64,000 bases of DNA from Halopseudomonas oceani (GTDB taxonomy: Bacteria > Pseudomonadota > Gammaproteobacteria > Pseudomonadales > Pseudomonadaceae): contig NZ_PPSK01000018.1 in the NCBI RefSeq assembly GCF_002903165.1, forward strand, positions 25,085-89,084, given 5' to 3'. Position 1 is the stretch's first letter; the number at the start of each line of letters is the position of its first letter. The notes beneath the pieces were generated by a model. The model was not told where the DNA came from, did not search any database, and saw only the letters and a program-made list of their open reading frames with translations. The position numbers and the translations under genes are program-made. Shown here piece by piece: positions 8,174-16,822 of this stretch.

Positions 8174-9523
8174 ATGGTTTCTACCGAAGCGCTGAACGCA
8201 TTGCAGCAACAGCTCCCTGAGCTGGATTGGATCACCTCCAAGGTGCATATCAAGCGGTTGTCGCGAGACTTCTACTGGTTCAGCCCGATGCTGGTACCAC
8301 AATTGGCGGACAAGTTGGCAGACCTGGTGGTAAAGCCTCGCAATGAGGCAGAGTTGGCGACGCTGGTAAGTCGTTGTGTCGAGTTCGGAATTCCCATGAC
8401 GGTACGTGGTGGCGGCACCGGCAACTACGGGCAGGCGGTGCCGCTGGAAGGCGGGGTAGTGATCGACATGACTGCCTGCGCCGAATTGCAGTGGCTGGGC
8501 GATGGGCTGGTGCAGGTACAGGCCGGGATGAAAATTGCTGAGCTTGAACAGCGGGTTCGTGAGCGACGGTGGGAGCTGCGTTGTATGCCATCGACCTATC
8601 GGGCGGCGAGTATCGGTGGCCTGTTTGCCGGTGGCTTTGGTGGTATCGGCTCGATCAACTATGGGCCGATCTCGACCCCTGGCACCGTGCAGGCGATTCG
8701 TATCCTGACCATTGAAGCGACGCCGCGGGTGCTTGAGTTACGTGGCGATGAGCTGCTCACCTATCACCATACCTACGGCACCAACGGCATTTTGCTGGAT
8801 CTGGAGTTGGCGCTGGCGCCGGCGCGGGATTGGGACGAGTACCTGTTCGACTTCACCAGCATCGAGGCGGCCTACGGTTTCTGTCGCACCCTGCTGGACG
8901 CGGCCGGTATCGAGAAGCGTGAGCTGTCGCTGTATGACAGCCAAGCTGCGTCCTACTTCCGCGATATTCCGTTTAGCCAGCCGGCCGGGCATTTTTTGGT
9001 GATGGCATTGGTGGCGCCGCACAGCCGCCAACCGCTGACACAGTTGCTGGCCCAGCACGGCGGTGCGCAGCTGTGGACGCAGACCTTTGCCGACGCGCAG
9101 GCGAGCGGGTTGACGCTGATGGAGCACTGCTGGAATCACGCGACGCTGCAGGCGCTTAAGCACGATAAGGGCTTTACCAATCTGCAAACCAACTACGCGG
9201 CGGATCGGGTGCTGGAGCAATTGGCGGAGCTCAAGGCTGTGGTGGGTGACGAGGTGCTAACGCACCTGGAGTTCATCCGTCTGGGCAATTTGCAGCCGTT
9301 GATCACCGGGTTGCCGCTGGTGCGCTATAGCTCGGATGCGCGTCTGGATGAGATCATGGCGCTGCACGAATCGCTCGGCATCAAGATCAACAACAGCCAT
9401 ACCTTCATGCTCGAAGATGGCAAGCACGGCGGCTCATTGAGTCCGGCGATTCTCGCCAGCAAGGCGGCCAATGATCCGCACTCGTTGCTCAACCCTGGCA
9501 AGATCCGCTCGCTGCAGGGCTGA
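8174..9523 (+). CDS. FAD-binding oxidoreductase (GlcD/PCMH-type FAD domain)
   Basis: The 449-residue flavoprotein has an N-terminal PCMH-type FAD-binding domain: VVKPRNEAELATLV near residue 52, then MTVRGGGTGNYGQAVP near 75, with the conserved glycines that hold the FAD pyrophosphate. It continues with RAASIGGLFAGGFGGIGSI near 140. The C-terminal half ends DPHSLLNPGKIRSL, the usual end of D-lactate and glycolate dehydrogenase relatives. It likely oxidises a hydroxy- or ring-reduced intermediate of the pathway. It is the last gene of the operon, 58 nt after the binding protein. The substrate is not evident. Confidence 0.85.
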   Translation: MVSTEALNALQQQLPELDWITSKVHIKRLSRDFYWFSPMLVPQLADKLADLVVKPRNEAELATLVSRCVEFGIPMTVRGGGTGNYGQAVPLEGGVVIDMTACAELQWLGDGLVQVQAGMKIAELEQRVRERRWELRCMPSTYRAASIGGLFAGGFGGIGSINYGPISTPGTVQAIRILTIEATPRVLELRGDELLTYHHTYGTNGILLDLELALAPARDWDEYLFDFTSIEAAYGFCRTLLDAAGIEKRELSLYDSQAASYFRDIPFSQPAGHFLVMALVAPHSRQPLTQLLAQHGGAQLWTQTFADAQASGLTLMEHCWNHATLQALKHDKGFTNLQTNYAADRVLEQLAELKAVVGDEVLTHLEFIRLGNLQPLITGLPLVRYSSDARLDEIMALHESLGIKINNSHTFMLEDGKHGGSLSPAILASKAANDPHSLLNPGKIRSLQG

Positions 9524-9524
9524 T

Positions 9525-10262
9525 TCAGTACCAGAGTTCGCGTAGCGGCGTGTCAGGTTGATAGTGGGTCAGCACTTGCGCCTGCAGCAACTCGGCGGTG
9601 GCGACCGCATCGGTCAGTGCATGGTGGGCGTGGTAGTGCGGCAGGCCATAACGCTGGCGGCTGTCGGCCAGCCGGATTGATTCGATCTTGCGGCCGAACA
9701 GCCGCGCCAGCCAGCTGGGTTGAGCGCTGCCGCGGTGCATCCGGGCTTCGAGCTGCATGGTATCGATGACCGGGAAAAACAGCGGCTCACCGAGATACTG
9801 GCGTGCGGCGCGGTCAAGAAAGGCGCGTTCCAGCGCCCGGTAATGCACCACCATGACGCGGCCAGCCATGGCCTTGAGCAGCAGGTTCAGGGTGCTGGCC
9901 GGGTCGGACGCCCGGCGGATATCCGAGTGAGTGATGCGATGGTAGGTAATCGATTCCTCACTCAATGGAATGTCTGGCTTGACCACCCGATAGAATGCCT
10001 CGCGGCAGCGGATACGTTGCAGGTTGAAGGGAATCAGTCCGATGCTGACGATGGCATCGCGGCGGGCATCCAGGCCGGTTGTTTCGATATCCAGCGCTGC
10101 CAGCGGTACTTGTTCCAGCGGCGTCTCGCCAGTGGGGCAGCCGGCATGGTAGTAGGCCTGCAAACCCGGTTGGCTGCTGCGTTCGGCCAGTCTAGCCAAT
10201 TCGCTGGGCCAGTCAGGTGCGCTTGTTTCGATGCTGTTGCCGGCGGGGTTGAAACGAATCAT
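9525..10262 (-). CDS. 3'-5' exonuclease, DnaQ/PolC-epsilon type
   Basis: The 245-residue DEDDh exonuclease has Exo I ALDIETTGLDARRDAIVSIG near residue 55 with the catalytic Asp and Glu. Exo II lies around VVHYRALERAFLD, and Exo III is HHALTDAVATAELL near 213. It is coupled to the upstream DUF294/CBS gene by a 4-nt ATGA overlap. In many gammaproteobacteria this pair sits beside acetate permease and acetyl-CoA synthetase genes, which are not here. It probably trims nucleic acid 3' ends or degrades a nucleotide signal. The link with its partner is established by synteny rather than mechanism. Confidence 0.88.
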   Translation of the reverse strand: MIRFNPAGNSIETSAPDWPSELARLAERSSQPGLQAYYHAGCPTGETPLEQVPLAALDIETTGLDARRDAIVSIGLIPFNLQRIRCREAFYRVVKPDIPLSEESITYHRITHSDIRRASDPASTLNLLLKAMAGRVMVVHYRALERAFLDRAARQYLGEPLFFPVIDTMQLEARMHRGSAQPSWLARLFGRKIESIRLADSRQRYGLPHYHAHHALTDAVATAELLQAQVLTHYQPDTPLRELWY

Positions 10263-12172
10263 AGGGTACGGGTTACCGGCAGGTGCGGGTAGCGGAAACG
10301 CAGGAACTTCTGGGCGTTGCTGAGAACCTGAAACGCTTCCTTGAGATTGTGCCGTTCCGCGGTCGGCACCTTTTCCGGCTCGATTTCGTTGTCCGGTTCG
10401 ATGCCGTCTTCGATATCCAGCGCCTGATGGCGGATACGCACCAGCGAGAGAAATTCCAGTGCATAGCGCAGGCGCTCCAGCGATTCTGGCGGCATCAGCT
10501 TGGTGGCCGCGATGGCGTCGAGACGCTCAAACGAGTTCTGCGCCCGCGAGCCGCAGGCCAGCGCATGTACGCGGATCAGATCGGTCAGCGGCGCGGTACC
10601 TCGGCGCTTGAGGTTGATCACGTTCTTCTGGCGGCCGTCCTTTTCCATCACGAAGGTACGGAAAATTCCGAGCGGAGGCGTGCGGTTCAGGGCGTTGCGC
10701 GCCAGCGCTGCGAGGAACGGCTCGTTGCAGCTGGCGCGTTCGGCCAGCAGTTCCTGCAGCTCTTCCACCAGGGCCGACTCGCCATAGACCGAATCCAGAT
10801 CGAAGAAGATGCAGCTGTTGAGCAATGATTCGGCTTTCGGTCGCTCGATCCAGTCGATGAAATACTTGCGCCAGACTGATAGCGGTTGCCGCCATTTCGG
10901 GTTGGTCGCCATGATTCCGCCCTTGCAGTAGCTATAGCCGCAGGCGGCCAGGCCGTCGCTGACAAAGGTCGCGAGCTTGAGGAAATAGTCGTCGTGCAGG
11001 GCCGGGTCGAAGCTGTCATCAAGCACCAGGGCGTTGTCCTGATCGGTAACAGCCAGCTGTTCGTCGCGTGCCATCGAGCCCAGGGCCATGAAGGCGTAGG
11101 GCACCGGCGGCGGGCCGAGTTCGTCTTCGGCCAGCTCCAGCAGGCGCTGGCTGAAACCGCGACCAATCCCCGACATGGCACTGCCGATCATGTGAGCACT
11201 GGCCTCATCTCGGGCCATGCGGACGAAGGTGGCGCGCACATCCGGCAGCAGCGACTGCAGCTCCTCGACCGATTGCTTGTTATAGATGGCGCTGACCAGA
11301 TAGAGGCTGCTCTGTGACTCGTACTTGATGATGTCGCTCAGGTTGATCAGGCCGATCGGACGGCGGCGCTTGACCACCGGTAGGTGGTGAATGTTGTTGC
11401 GCAGCATGCTGAGCATGGCCTCGAACACAGTGTCGTCACCTTGCACGGTAATCGGGTTGGGGGACATGACTTCACTGATCGGCGTGTCCAGCGCCAACCC
11501 TTCAGCCAGCACGCGGGTGCGGAAGTCGCGGTCAGTGATGATGCCGACCATCACCCCATGCTGGGCGTCGGCCACCGGCACCCGATCCGGATTCGGCCAG
11601 TGGCTGTGGGGGTCAACCACCACCAGCGACGAGACACTCTGGCTGGTCATGATCTGCGCGGCTTCCTGCACACTGGTGGTTAGCGGTGCGGTTACCGGCA
11701 GGCGGGAAATCAGTTTGCGCACCTTGATTTTCATCAGTTCGCTGGCGCGGCCGTTTTCGACTGCGGCCTTGAGTCGTGACTGACCCTCGGCCTCAACAAA
11801 GTCGGCAAAGTGCTCGTGCTGTTCACAGAGCTGATCGAACAATGTGCCCGGGATGTAGTAAATCAACGTGTCTTCGATGGCGCGGGCGGGAAAGCGTACC
11901 CGGTTGCGCCGCAGCAGGCCGAAGTGGCCGAAGATGTCACCTTCGCCCAGCCGGTTGTAGAGATCGCCGCTGCGCCGAAAAATATCGACTGCGCCACTGC
12001 GAATGTAGTGCAGCTCGTGGATTTCCTGATTGAACGTCAGGATGTCGGTGCCCGCTTTGAAGTAGGCAATGTCGACCTGCCGGGCGATGTCGTCCAGCAG
12101 CTCCTCGGGCAGTTCGTCGAACGGCGGGAAGCGACTCAGGTGGTCACGAATCTCGATCAGCTCAATCTGCAT
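10259..12172 (-). CDS. cNMP-binding, CBS-pair and DUF294 nucleotidyltransferase protein
   Basis: The 637-residue protein has a cyclic-nucleotide-binding domain at about residues 15-130 (FKAGTDILTFNQEIHELHY) and two CBS domains at about 150-290. A DUF294 putative nucleotidyltransferase follows at about 310-450 (FMALGSMARDEQLAVTDQDN, with a GlnD-like GS and two acidic residues), then the DUF294 C-terminal domain. The longer open frame extends to 12409, but ATG 12172 begins the recognised domain. The layout suggests a signal-controlled uridylyl- or adenylyltransferase, probably soluble. The target is unknown, although relatives are linked to acetate metabolism. Overlaps the exonuclease gene. Confidence 0.85.
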   Translation of the reverse strand: MQIELIEIRDHLSRFPPFDELPEELLDDIARQVDIAYFKAGTDILTFNQEIHELHYIRSGAVDIFRRSGDLYNRLGEGDIFGHFGLLRRNRVRFPARAIEDTLIYYIPGTLFDQLCEQHEHFADFVEAEGQSRLKAAVENGRASELMKIKVRKLISRLPVTAPLTTSVQEAAQIMTSQSVSSLVVVDPHSHWPNPDRVPVADAQHGVMVGIITDRDFRTRVLAEGLALDTPISEVMSPNPITVQGDDTVFEAMLSMLRNNIHHLPVVKRRRPIGLINLSDIIKYESQSSLYLVSAIYNKQSVEELQSLLPDVRATFVRMARDEASAHMIGSAMSGIGRGFSQRLLELAEDELGPPPVPYAFMALGSMARDEQLAVTDQDNALVLDDSFDPALHDDYFLKLATFVSDGLAACGYSYCKGGIMATNPKWRQPLSVWRKYFIDWIERPKAESLLNSCIFFDLDSVYGESALVEELQELLAERASCNEPFLAALARNALNRTPPLGIFRTFVMEKDGRQKNVINLKRRGTAPLTDLIRVHALACGSRAQNSFERLDAIAATKLMPPESLERLRYALEFLSLVRIRHQALDIEDGIEPDNEIEPEKVPTAERHNLKEAFQVLSNAQKFLRFRYPHLPVTRTL

Positions 12173-12236
12173 GTGGCGTCCGGTTCGGGTGTTGGGAGTC
12201 CAGCTCTTGCCAGTGTAATGGCTATGACGCCAGCGG

Positions 12237-13169
12237 TCAGGTCGGTTGCTGCAGGGTTGCCAATTCTTTGCGCAAAAACTCGCGGAACAGCCGGACTCGG
12301 GCGGGCGCCTGAGCGCCGCTGAGAGTGATTGCGTAAAGGGTGCCGGTTGCCACCTGCCAGTCGGCAAGAACCGGCACCAGTTCGCCGCGTGCCAGACTCT
12401 GGCGGGCAATCAGGTCCGGTAGCGGGCCGATACCGACACCGTTGCAGAGCAGTTGTTGGCCACTGGCGTAGTCGCTGGTGCGCATGACCGGCTTGAGGGT
12501 CAGGCTGGTTTCCTTTCCGCGGCCGTCATTGAGCTTCAGGGTGGCGGCACCGACCATATCACGGCACGCGAGTAGCTGGTGATCGACCAGTTGGGCCGGC
12601 TGGCAGGGCGGTTCGCGCCCGACCAGATAGTCCGGTGAGCAATACAGCACGATGCGAAAGTTCACCAGTGCCGAGGCGCGGTAGCTCATGTCCGGCAGGT
12701 TACCGGGCGTGGCGCGCAGTGCCAGATCAATACGGTGGGCGCTGAGGTCGAGAGGGGTGTCAGTCAGCAGCAGCTCGATGTCGATCTGTGGATGCTGCGC
12801 GCGGAACCGTGTCAGCAACGGCGGTAGGACGCCGACGCCCAGGTCCAGTGGTGCGGTCAGCCGCAGATGGCCTGCTGGCACGTCCTGCGCGGCGCGGGCG
12901 CTGGCACTGGCGTCGGCCAGCAAGGTCAGGGCGTCGCGGGCTTTCAGATAGAACGCAGTGCCTTCCTCGGTCGCCGATACCGAACGCGGCGTGCGCGCCA
13001 GCAGGGCAACGCCCAGCCGTTGCTCCAGCCGCGACAGGCGACGACTGATGCTGCCCTTGGTTTCACCGCGCTCGCGGGCGGCGGCCGATAGTGTGCCGAA
13101 CTCGATGACGGCGCAGAAGGCGTAAAGGTCTTCCAGTGAGCCGCCAAGGGTTTCCGATTCGTTAACCAT
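12237..13169 (-). CDS. LysR family regulator
   Basis: The 310-residue LysR-type regulator has an N-terminal winged HTH (FGTLSAAARERGETKGSISRRLSRLEQRLG near residues 23-52) and a substrate-binding domain with PQIDIELLLTDTPLDL. ATG 13169 (MVNESETLGG) is preferred over the upstream starts up to 13229 because it gives the usual short lead to the HTH and leaves a divergent promoter region. It is transcribed away from the doxX operon and probably controls it from the 86-bp gap between them. The inducer is unknown. Confidence 0.88.
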   Translation of the reverse strand: MVNESETLGGSLEDLYAFCAVIEFGTLSAAARERGETKGSISRRLSRLEQRLGVALLARTPRSVSATEEGTAFYLKARDALTLLADASASARAAQDVPAGHLRLTAPLDLGVGVLPPLLTRFRAQHPQIDIELLLTDTPLDLSAHRIDLALRATPGNLPDMSYRASALVNFRIVLYCSPDYLVGREPPCQPAQLVDHQLLACRDMVGAATLKLNDGRGKETSLTLKPVMRTSDYASGQQLLCNGVGIGPLPDLIARQSLARGELVPVLADWQVATGTLYAITLSGAQAPARVRLFREFLRKELATLQQPT

Positions 13170-13179
13170 GGGTTCCTTA

Positions 13180-13197
13180 TTTGCAGTCTTATGTAAA
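13180..13197. promoter_or_regulatory. Candidate LysR site in the LysR-doxX gap
   Basis: The interrupted dyad TTTGCA-N6-TGTAAA (one mismatch between arms) lies between the divergent starts of the LysR gene and doxX. It has the AT-rich, T-N11-A-like form typical of LysR-type binding sites. The call is by pattern and position only. Confidence 0.45.
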
Positions 13198-13255
13198 TTT
13201 GGAAACCAACATACTCTGCTCTCCATCAACTCAACGCAACATCTGGAGACGCATC

Positions 13256-13711
13256 ATGAGCAACCAAAACACTGTTACCCCTGGCCTTGCCATCTTCGAG
13301 CGTCTGGCCCCGCTGGGCTATCCGCTGATTCGTATTACCGCCGGCCTGATGCTGATGCCGCACGGCGCGCAGAAACTGTTTGGCTGGTTTGGCGGCTACG
13401 GTCTGGAAGCAACCGGCCAGTTCTTTGAAGGTTCGCTGGGCATGTCCCCCGGGATCCTGTTTGCGCTGCTGGCCGGTCTGGTCGAGTTCTTTGGTGGTTT
13501 GGCACTGGTTCTTGGCCTGCTGACCCGTCCGGCGGCGCTGGCGGTCACCTTCATGCTCGGTGTAGCGCTGACTGTGCACACGGCCAATGGCTTCTTCTGG
13601 ACCAATGGCGGCGTCGAATACCCGCTGCTGTGGGCGCTGACTGCCTTCGGTATCTTTCTGCGCGGTGGTGATCGCTTCTCGCTGGATGCCCGCTTGGGTC
13701 TGCGTATCTGA
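13256..13711 (+). CDS. DoxX family membrane protein
   Basis: The 151-residue protein has four predicted transmembrane helices. It carries the family motif LIRITAGLMLMPHGAQKLFGWFG near residues 25-47 and the glycine-rich GLVEFFGGLALVLGLLTRPAAL near 75. DoxX proteins are small inner-membrane subunits, some linked to quinone or thiol redox stress, but most are uncharacterised. CTGGAG precedes ATG 13256. It is the first gene of a plus-strand run with a LigB-type dioxygenase, a sirtuin and a DksA-like protein. A LysR regulator is divergent. Confidence 0.85.
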   Translation: MSNQNTVTPGLAIFERLAPLGYPLIRITAGLMLMPHGAQKLFGWFGGYGLEATGQFFEGSLGMSPGILFALLAGLVEFFGGLALVLGLLTRPAALAVTFMLGVALTVHTANGFFWTNGGVEYPLLWALTAFGIFLRGGDRFSLDARLGLRI

Positions 13712-13736
13712 TCATTGACTGAATGGAGGACGAATA

Positions 13737-14546
13737 ATGTCTGCTAATCGACTGCCGACGGTCTTTCTTCCCCATGGCGCCGGCCCCTGCTTCTTCATGG
13801 AGTGGGAGCCGGCCGACACCTGGCAGGGCATGGAGGCCTGGTTGCGCAATCTGTTGCCGAGCCTGAATGTGGCCCCCCGCGCCCTGCTTGTGATCTCCGC
13901 CCATTGGGAGGAACCGGTCTTTACCCTGAATACCCAGGCCGCGCCCGGCCTGTTGTTTGACTACTACGGCTTTCCGCCGCACACCTACCAGCTGACGTGG
14001 CCCGCGCCGGGCGCGCCGGAGCTGGCTGGCGAGGTTGCTGAACTGCTGGGCAAAGCGGGTTTTGATACCGCGTTCAACCACCATCGCGGGTTTGATCATG
14101 GGGTCTTTATCCCGCTCAAGCTGGTGCGGCCCGAGGCGGACATTCCGGTGCTGCAGTTGTCACTGCGGGCCGATATGGATCCGCAGGCCCATCTGGAGTT
14201 GGGCCGCGTGCTGGCTCCGCTGCGTGAGGAGGGCGTACTTATCATCGGCAGCGGCATGAGCTTTCACAATATTCCGCTGATGCGCGCCAACCTGGCGACG
14301 CCGGCGCCGGCCATCGGCGCCTTTGATCGCTGGTTGCAGAAAGCAATTGTGCTGCCGCAGGCCGAGCGCGATGCGGCGCTGGCTGACTGGCAGCAGGTGC
14401 CGGGCGCATTGCTGGCGCATCCCGATGCCGAACATCTGCTGCCGCTGCATGTGGTGGCAGGCGCTGCTGCTGACAGCCCCGGTCGCACTGACTTTCATCA
14501 GGTTGCGATGGGCGTACCGCTGGCCGGCTTTGTATTTGCCGACTGA
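13737..14546 (+). CDS. LigB/YgiD-like class III extradiol dioxygenase
   Basis: The 269-residue enzyme matches the 4,5-DOPA dioxygenase family. FLPHGAGPCFF near residue 10 holds the first metal His, VISAHWEE near 58 the second, and NHHRGFDHGVFIPL near 120 the catalytic region, followed by GSGMSFHN near 176. Such enzymes use a single Fe or Zn ion to cleave catechol-like rings. The E. coli member YgiD acts on DOPA. It starts 25 nt after doxX and GGAGG sits just before the ATG. DoxX next to a LigB dioxygenase is a frequent pair in Pseudomonas. The physiological substrate is unknown. Confidence 0.87.
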   Translation: MSANRLPTVFLPHGAGPCFFMEWEPADTWQGMEAWLRNLLPSLNVAPRALLVISAHWEEPVFTLNTQAAPGLLFDYYGFPPHTYQLTWPAPGAPELAGEVAELLGKAGFDTAFNHHRGFDHGVFIPLKLVRPEADIPVLQLSLRADMDPQAHLELGRVLAPLREEGVLIIGSGMSFHNIPLMRANLATPAPAIGAFDRWLQKAIVLPQAERDAALADWQQVPGALLAHPDAEHLLPLHVVAGAAADSPGRTDFHQVAMGVPLAGFVFAD

Positions 14547-14593
14547 GCCCGCCCTGATGCACGATGAGAGAAACGGGTTGTGGAGGCGCGGTA

Positions 14594-15355
14594 ATGGCGT
14601 TTGATCAGGGCTTGCTGGCGCGGGTGCGTGATGCGCAGCATGTGGTGGTGTTCACCGGTGCCGGGGTATCAGCGGAGAGTGGAATCGCCACCTTCCGCGA
14701 TGCGCTGAGCGGGCTCTGGTCGCGGTTTGATCCCATGCGCCTGGCAACGCCCGAGGCCTTCGAGGATGACCCGGAGCTGGTCTGGGGCTGGTACGAGTGG
14801 CGGCGCATGCAGGTGCTGAGCACCCAGCCCAACCCGGGCCATCTGGCGATTGCCGAGCTGGCAAAGCGGGTGCCGAAGCTGACGCTGGTCACCCAAAATG
14901 TGGACGACCTGCACGAGCGCGCCGGCAGTACCGACGTACTCCATCTGCACGGCAGCCTGCATCAACCGCGGTGTAGCCAGTGCGCGGCGCCATTCAGCAT
15001 GCCGCCCGAACCACCGGTAGAACCCGCCGCAGGGCGGCGTCTTGCGCCGCCGTGTTGCGAGCGCTGCGGCGGCGAAGTGCGGCCAGGCGTCGTCTGGTTT
15101 GGCGAGAGCCTGCCGGTCGATGCGCTGGAGGCCGCGTTTGCAGCCGCTGCCGAGTGTGATCTGCTGCTCTCGGTTGGCACCTCCGGCGTGGTCTATCCCG
15201 CGGCACAGGTGCCTGAGATCGCGTTGCGTGCCGGGGCGGCGGTGGTCCACGTCAACCCGCAGCCGCAGGCGTTGGGTGGTCGGCATGAATGGCTGTTGGC
15301 TGGCGCGGCAGGCGAAGTGCTGCCATCGTTGTTGCAAGCGGCTTTCGACGAGTAA
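14594..15355 (+). CDS. cobB: NAD-dependent protein deacylase, sirtuin (CobB-like)
   Basis: The 253-residue sirtuin has GAGVSAESGIATFRD near residue 20 for NAD binding, TQNVDDLH near 100 and the catalytic HGS (LHLHGSL) near 117. It also has a zinc site with CSQC and CERC, and VGTSGVVYPAA near 196. WYEWRR near residue 64 supplies the Tyr-x-x-Arg pair that marks class III sirtuins able to remove succinyl and malonyl groups, as in E. coli CobB. GGAGG lies 7 nt before ATG 14594, so this is chosen over 14564. Third gene of the doxX run. Confidence 0.9.
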   Translation: MAFDQGLLARVRDAQHVVVFTGAGVSAESGIATFRDALSGLWSRFDPMRLATPEAFEDDPELVWGWYEWRRMQVLSTQPNPGHLAIAELAKRVPKLTLVTQNVDDLHERAGSTDVLHLHGSLHQPRCSQCAAPFSMPPEPPVEPAAGRRLAPPCCERCGGEVRPGVVWFGESLPVDALEAAFAAAAECDLLLSVGTSGVVYPAAQVPEIALRAGAAVVHVNPQPQALGGRHEWLLAGAAGEVLPSLLQAAFDE

Positions 15356-15368
15356 AGCGGGAGGCATC

Positions 15369-15635
15369 ATGGCCAGTGGTTGGGCTCAGGACGGAGCGGT
15401 ACAGGAGCAGATCGACGCAACACTCGACTCCGCTGTCGAGCGGGCCCGGCAGGATTTGCCCAAGGGCGAAAGCCTGAGTCACTGTGAACACTGTGGGGAG
15501 CCGATTGCCGAGCGTCGTCGTCAGGCGTTGCCGGGTGTGCGCCTGTGTCTGGCCTGCCAGGCAGAGCAGGAGAAAGACGCCCGGTTTGACTCCGGCTATA
15601 ACCGCAGCGCCAGTAAGGACAGTCAGCTGCGCTAG
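15369..15635 (+). CDS. DksA/TraR-type C4 zinc-finger protein
   Basis: The 88-residue protein has the C4 zinc finger CEHCGEPIAERRRQALPGVRLCLACQ at residues 39-64, with both Cys-x2-Cys pairs intact. It matches the short DksA/TraR group (E. coli YbiI type). It lacks the long N-terminal coiled coil of DksA. Short relatives such as TraR can still bind RNA polymerase in the secondary channel. GGGAGG precedes the ATG, 13 nt after the sirtuin stop, so it belongs to that operon. The function is inferred from family only. Confidence 0.87.
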   Translation: MASGWAQDGAVQEQIDATLDSAVERARQDLPKGESLSHCEHCGEPIAERRRQALPGVRLCLACQAEQEKDARFDSGYNRSASKDSQLR

Positions 15636-15642
15636 CTGCAAG

Positions 15643-15670
15643 CAGGCTGATGGCGGACGCCACCAGCCTG
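15643..15670. terminator. Hairpin between convergent DksA-like and Cache genes
   Basis: The arms CAGGCTG and CAGCCTG with inner TGGC/GCCA pairs and one mismatch close a 4-nt loop. It lies just after the stop of the DksA-like gene and before the convergent stop of the Cache gene, so it could serve either strand. No strong T tract follows. Confidence 0.5.
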
Positions 15671-15677
15671 TTCAGGC

Positions 15678-16568
15678 TTACTCGGTTACCGGCTCCTGGT
15701 AGTAACCCACCGCAACCAGATAGTTGCCGACCTTGCGAATCAGGGTCTTCTTCTCTTCCGGCCGCTCGGTTACCGGGTTGGGCCAGGTGTAGGTGACGCT
15801 GTCTTCACCGGCCTCTACCGCATCCAGAATCTGTTGACCGACGCGCAGGCCATCGCGGTTTTTCAGATCCGGGAAATGAATGTTGAGCAAACGCCGGCTG
15901 TAGCCGTGCGCGACCATGCTCATGCTGTCCATATCGACCACGAATACATACAGGTCGTCCCGGTTGAACTCGGGGTCCAGTCGGTTGATTCGGGCGATGG
16001 TAGCCTCTGCATCGTCTTCGATCGCGGCAGCCGCGTCATCCAGCAGTGCCTTCGCCGCGGTTTCGCTGGAGCGTGGCAGGTAGTAACCGACGGCGAAGGT
16101 CTTGCCGTCGACCTTCTGATAGAACACGTGCTTGCGTTCCACCTTGCCGTCGTTCCAGTTCATCCAGCGGTATTCGGCGCTCGAAACCGTGTCTGATTCC
16201 GGCGCCTGCAGAGCCGAGTTGAAGGCTTCCTTCAGTTCCGGGTCCAGCAGCGGCGTAATATCACGACCGATCAGGGCCGCCGATGGGCCGCCACTGGCCA
16301 GCATGTAACCGTTCTCGTCGACGACGTAGACGTACTGGTCGCCATCAACGAATTCCCCTTGGCGGCTGAAGCGGGCAAAGGCCGCATTGCCTTCCTCGCG
16401 GTAGGCGTTAACTGCTTTGTGCAGCAGCTGGGCGGCGCTGGCAGCCTGTTGCTCATAACCAGGCTCAGCGGCGGGCTGTGGCGGGGTGGGTGATGTGGCG
16501 TGTCCGGTATTGGCGAACAGCGCTGCCATGGTCAGAGCAGCAATCATGACCGGATTCTTGAAGTTCAT
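15678..16568 (-). CDS. Secreted tandem Cache-domain protein
   Basis: The 296-residue protein has a signal peptide (MNFKNPVMIAALTMAALFANTGHA) and two successive Cache-like modules. Module one is around residues 40-165 with YVYVVDENGYMLASGG and FAVGYYLPR. Module two is around 175-296 with LYVFVVDMDSMSMVAHG and LVAVGYYQEP. Cache modules bind small ligands outside the cytoplasm, usually as part of receptors. Here no membrane helix, kinase or signalling domain follows, so it appears to be a free periplasmic sensor or binding protein. ATG 16568 has GAGGAA upstream. No partner is encoded next to it. Confidence 0.82.
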   Translation of the reverse strand: MNFKNPVMIAALTMAALFANTGHATSPTPPQPAAEPGYEQQAASAAQLLHKAVNAYREEGNAAFARFSRQGEFVDGDQYVYVVDENGYMLASGGPSAALIGRDITPLLDPELKEAFNSALQAPESDTVSSAEYRWMNWNDGKVERKHVFYQKVDGKTFAVGYYLPRSSETAAKALLDDAAAAIEDDAEATIARINRLDPEFNRDDLYVFVVDMDSMSMVAHGYSRRLLNIHFPDLKNRDGLRVGQQILDAVEAGEDSVTYTWPNPVTERPEEKKTLIRKVGNYLVAVGYYQEPVTE

Positions 16569-16753
16569 AAGCATTCCTCTGCGGGATGTTGTTTTCGCTT
16601 GGACGTGGTCGTCCCTCCTTAGCTTAGGAGGATACTGGCTGCTGTCTAGCGTGTTGGTATTGTCCGGGATCAACGCGGTGCCAATGGACTGGGACAGATC
16701 TTACGCTGATTCCCGGTGGCGCGCTCTAAACGGGCCGTTGGCGGCGCAGGATA

Positions 16754-16770
16754 CGCGCTCAGTGAGCGCG
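16754..16770. repeat. Perfect 17-bp palindrome upstream of the Cache gene
   Basis: CGCGCTCA-G-TGAGCGCG has 8-bp perfect arms and flanking ATAC/GTAT that extend the symmetry with one extra G. It lies in the 254-bp gap between the AraC stop and the Cache gene start, about 190 bp upstream of the latter. It could be an operator or a hairpin ending the AraC transcript, but no T run is present. Confidence 0.4.
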
Positions 16771-16822
16771 GTATTCAGGACGCTGATAGTCTTAATCAGG
16801 TTGGCAGCGCCCGCCCTGATCC

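Noticed and set aside
13712..13736. Possible promoter between doxX and the dioxygenase
   Set aside because: The gap is only 25 nt and holds a ribosome site, so an internal promoter is not supported.
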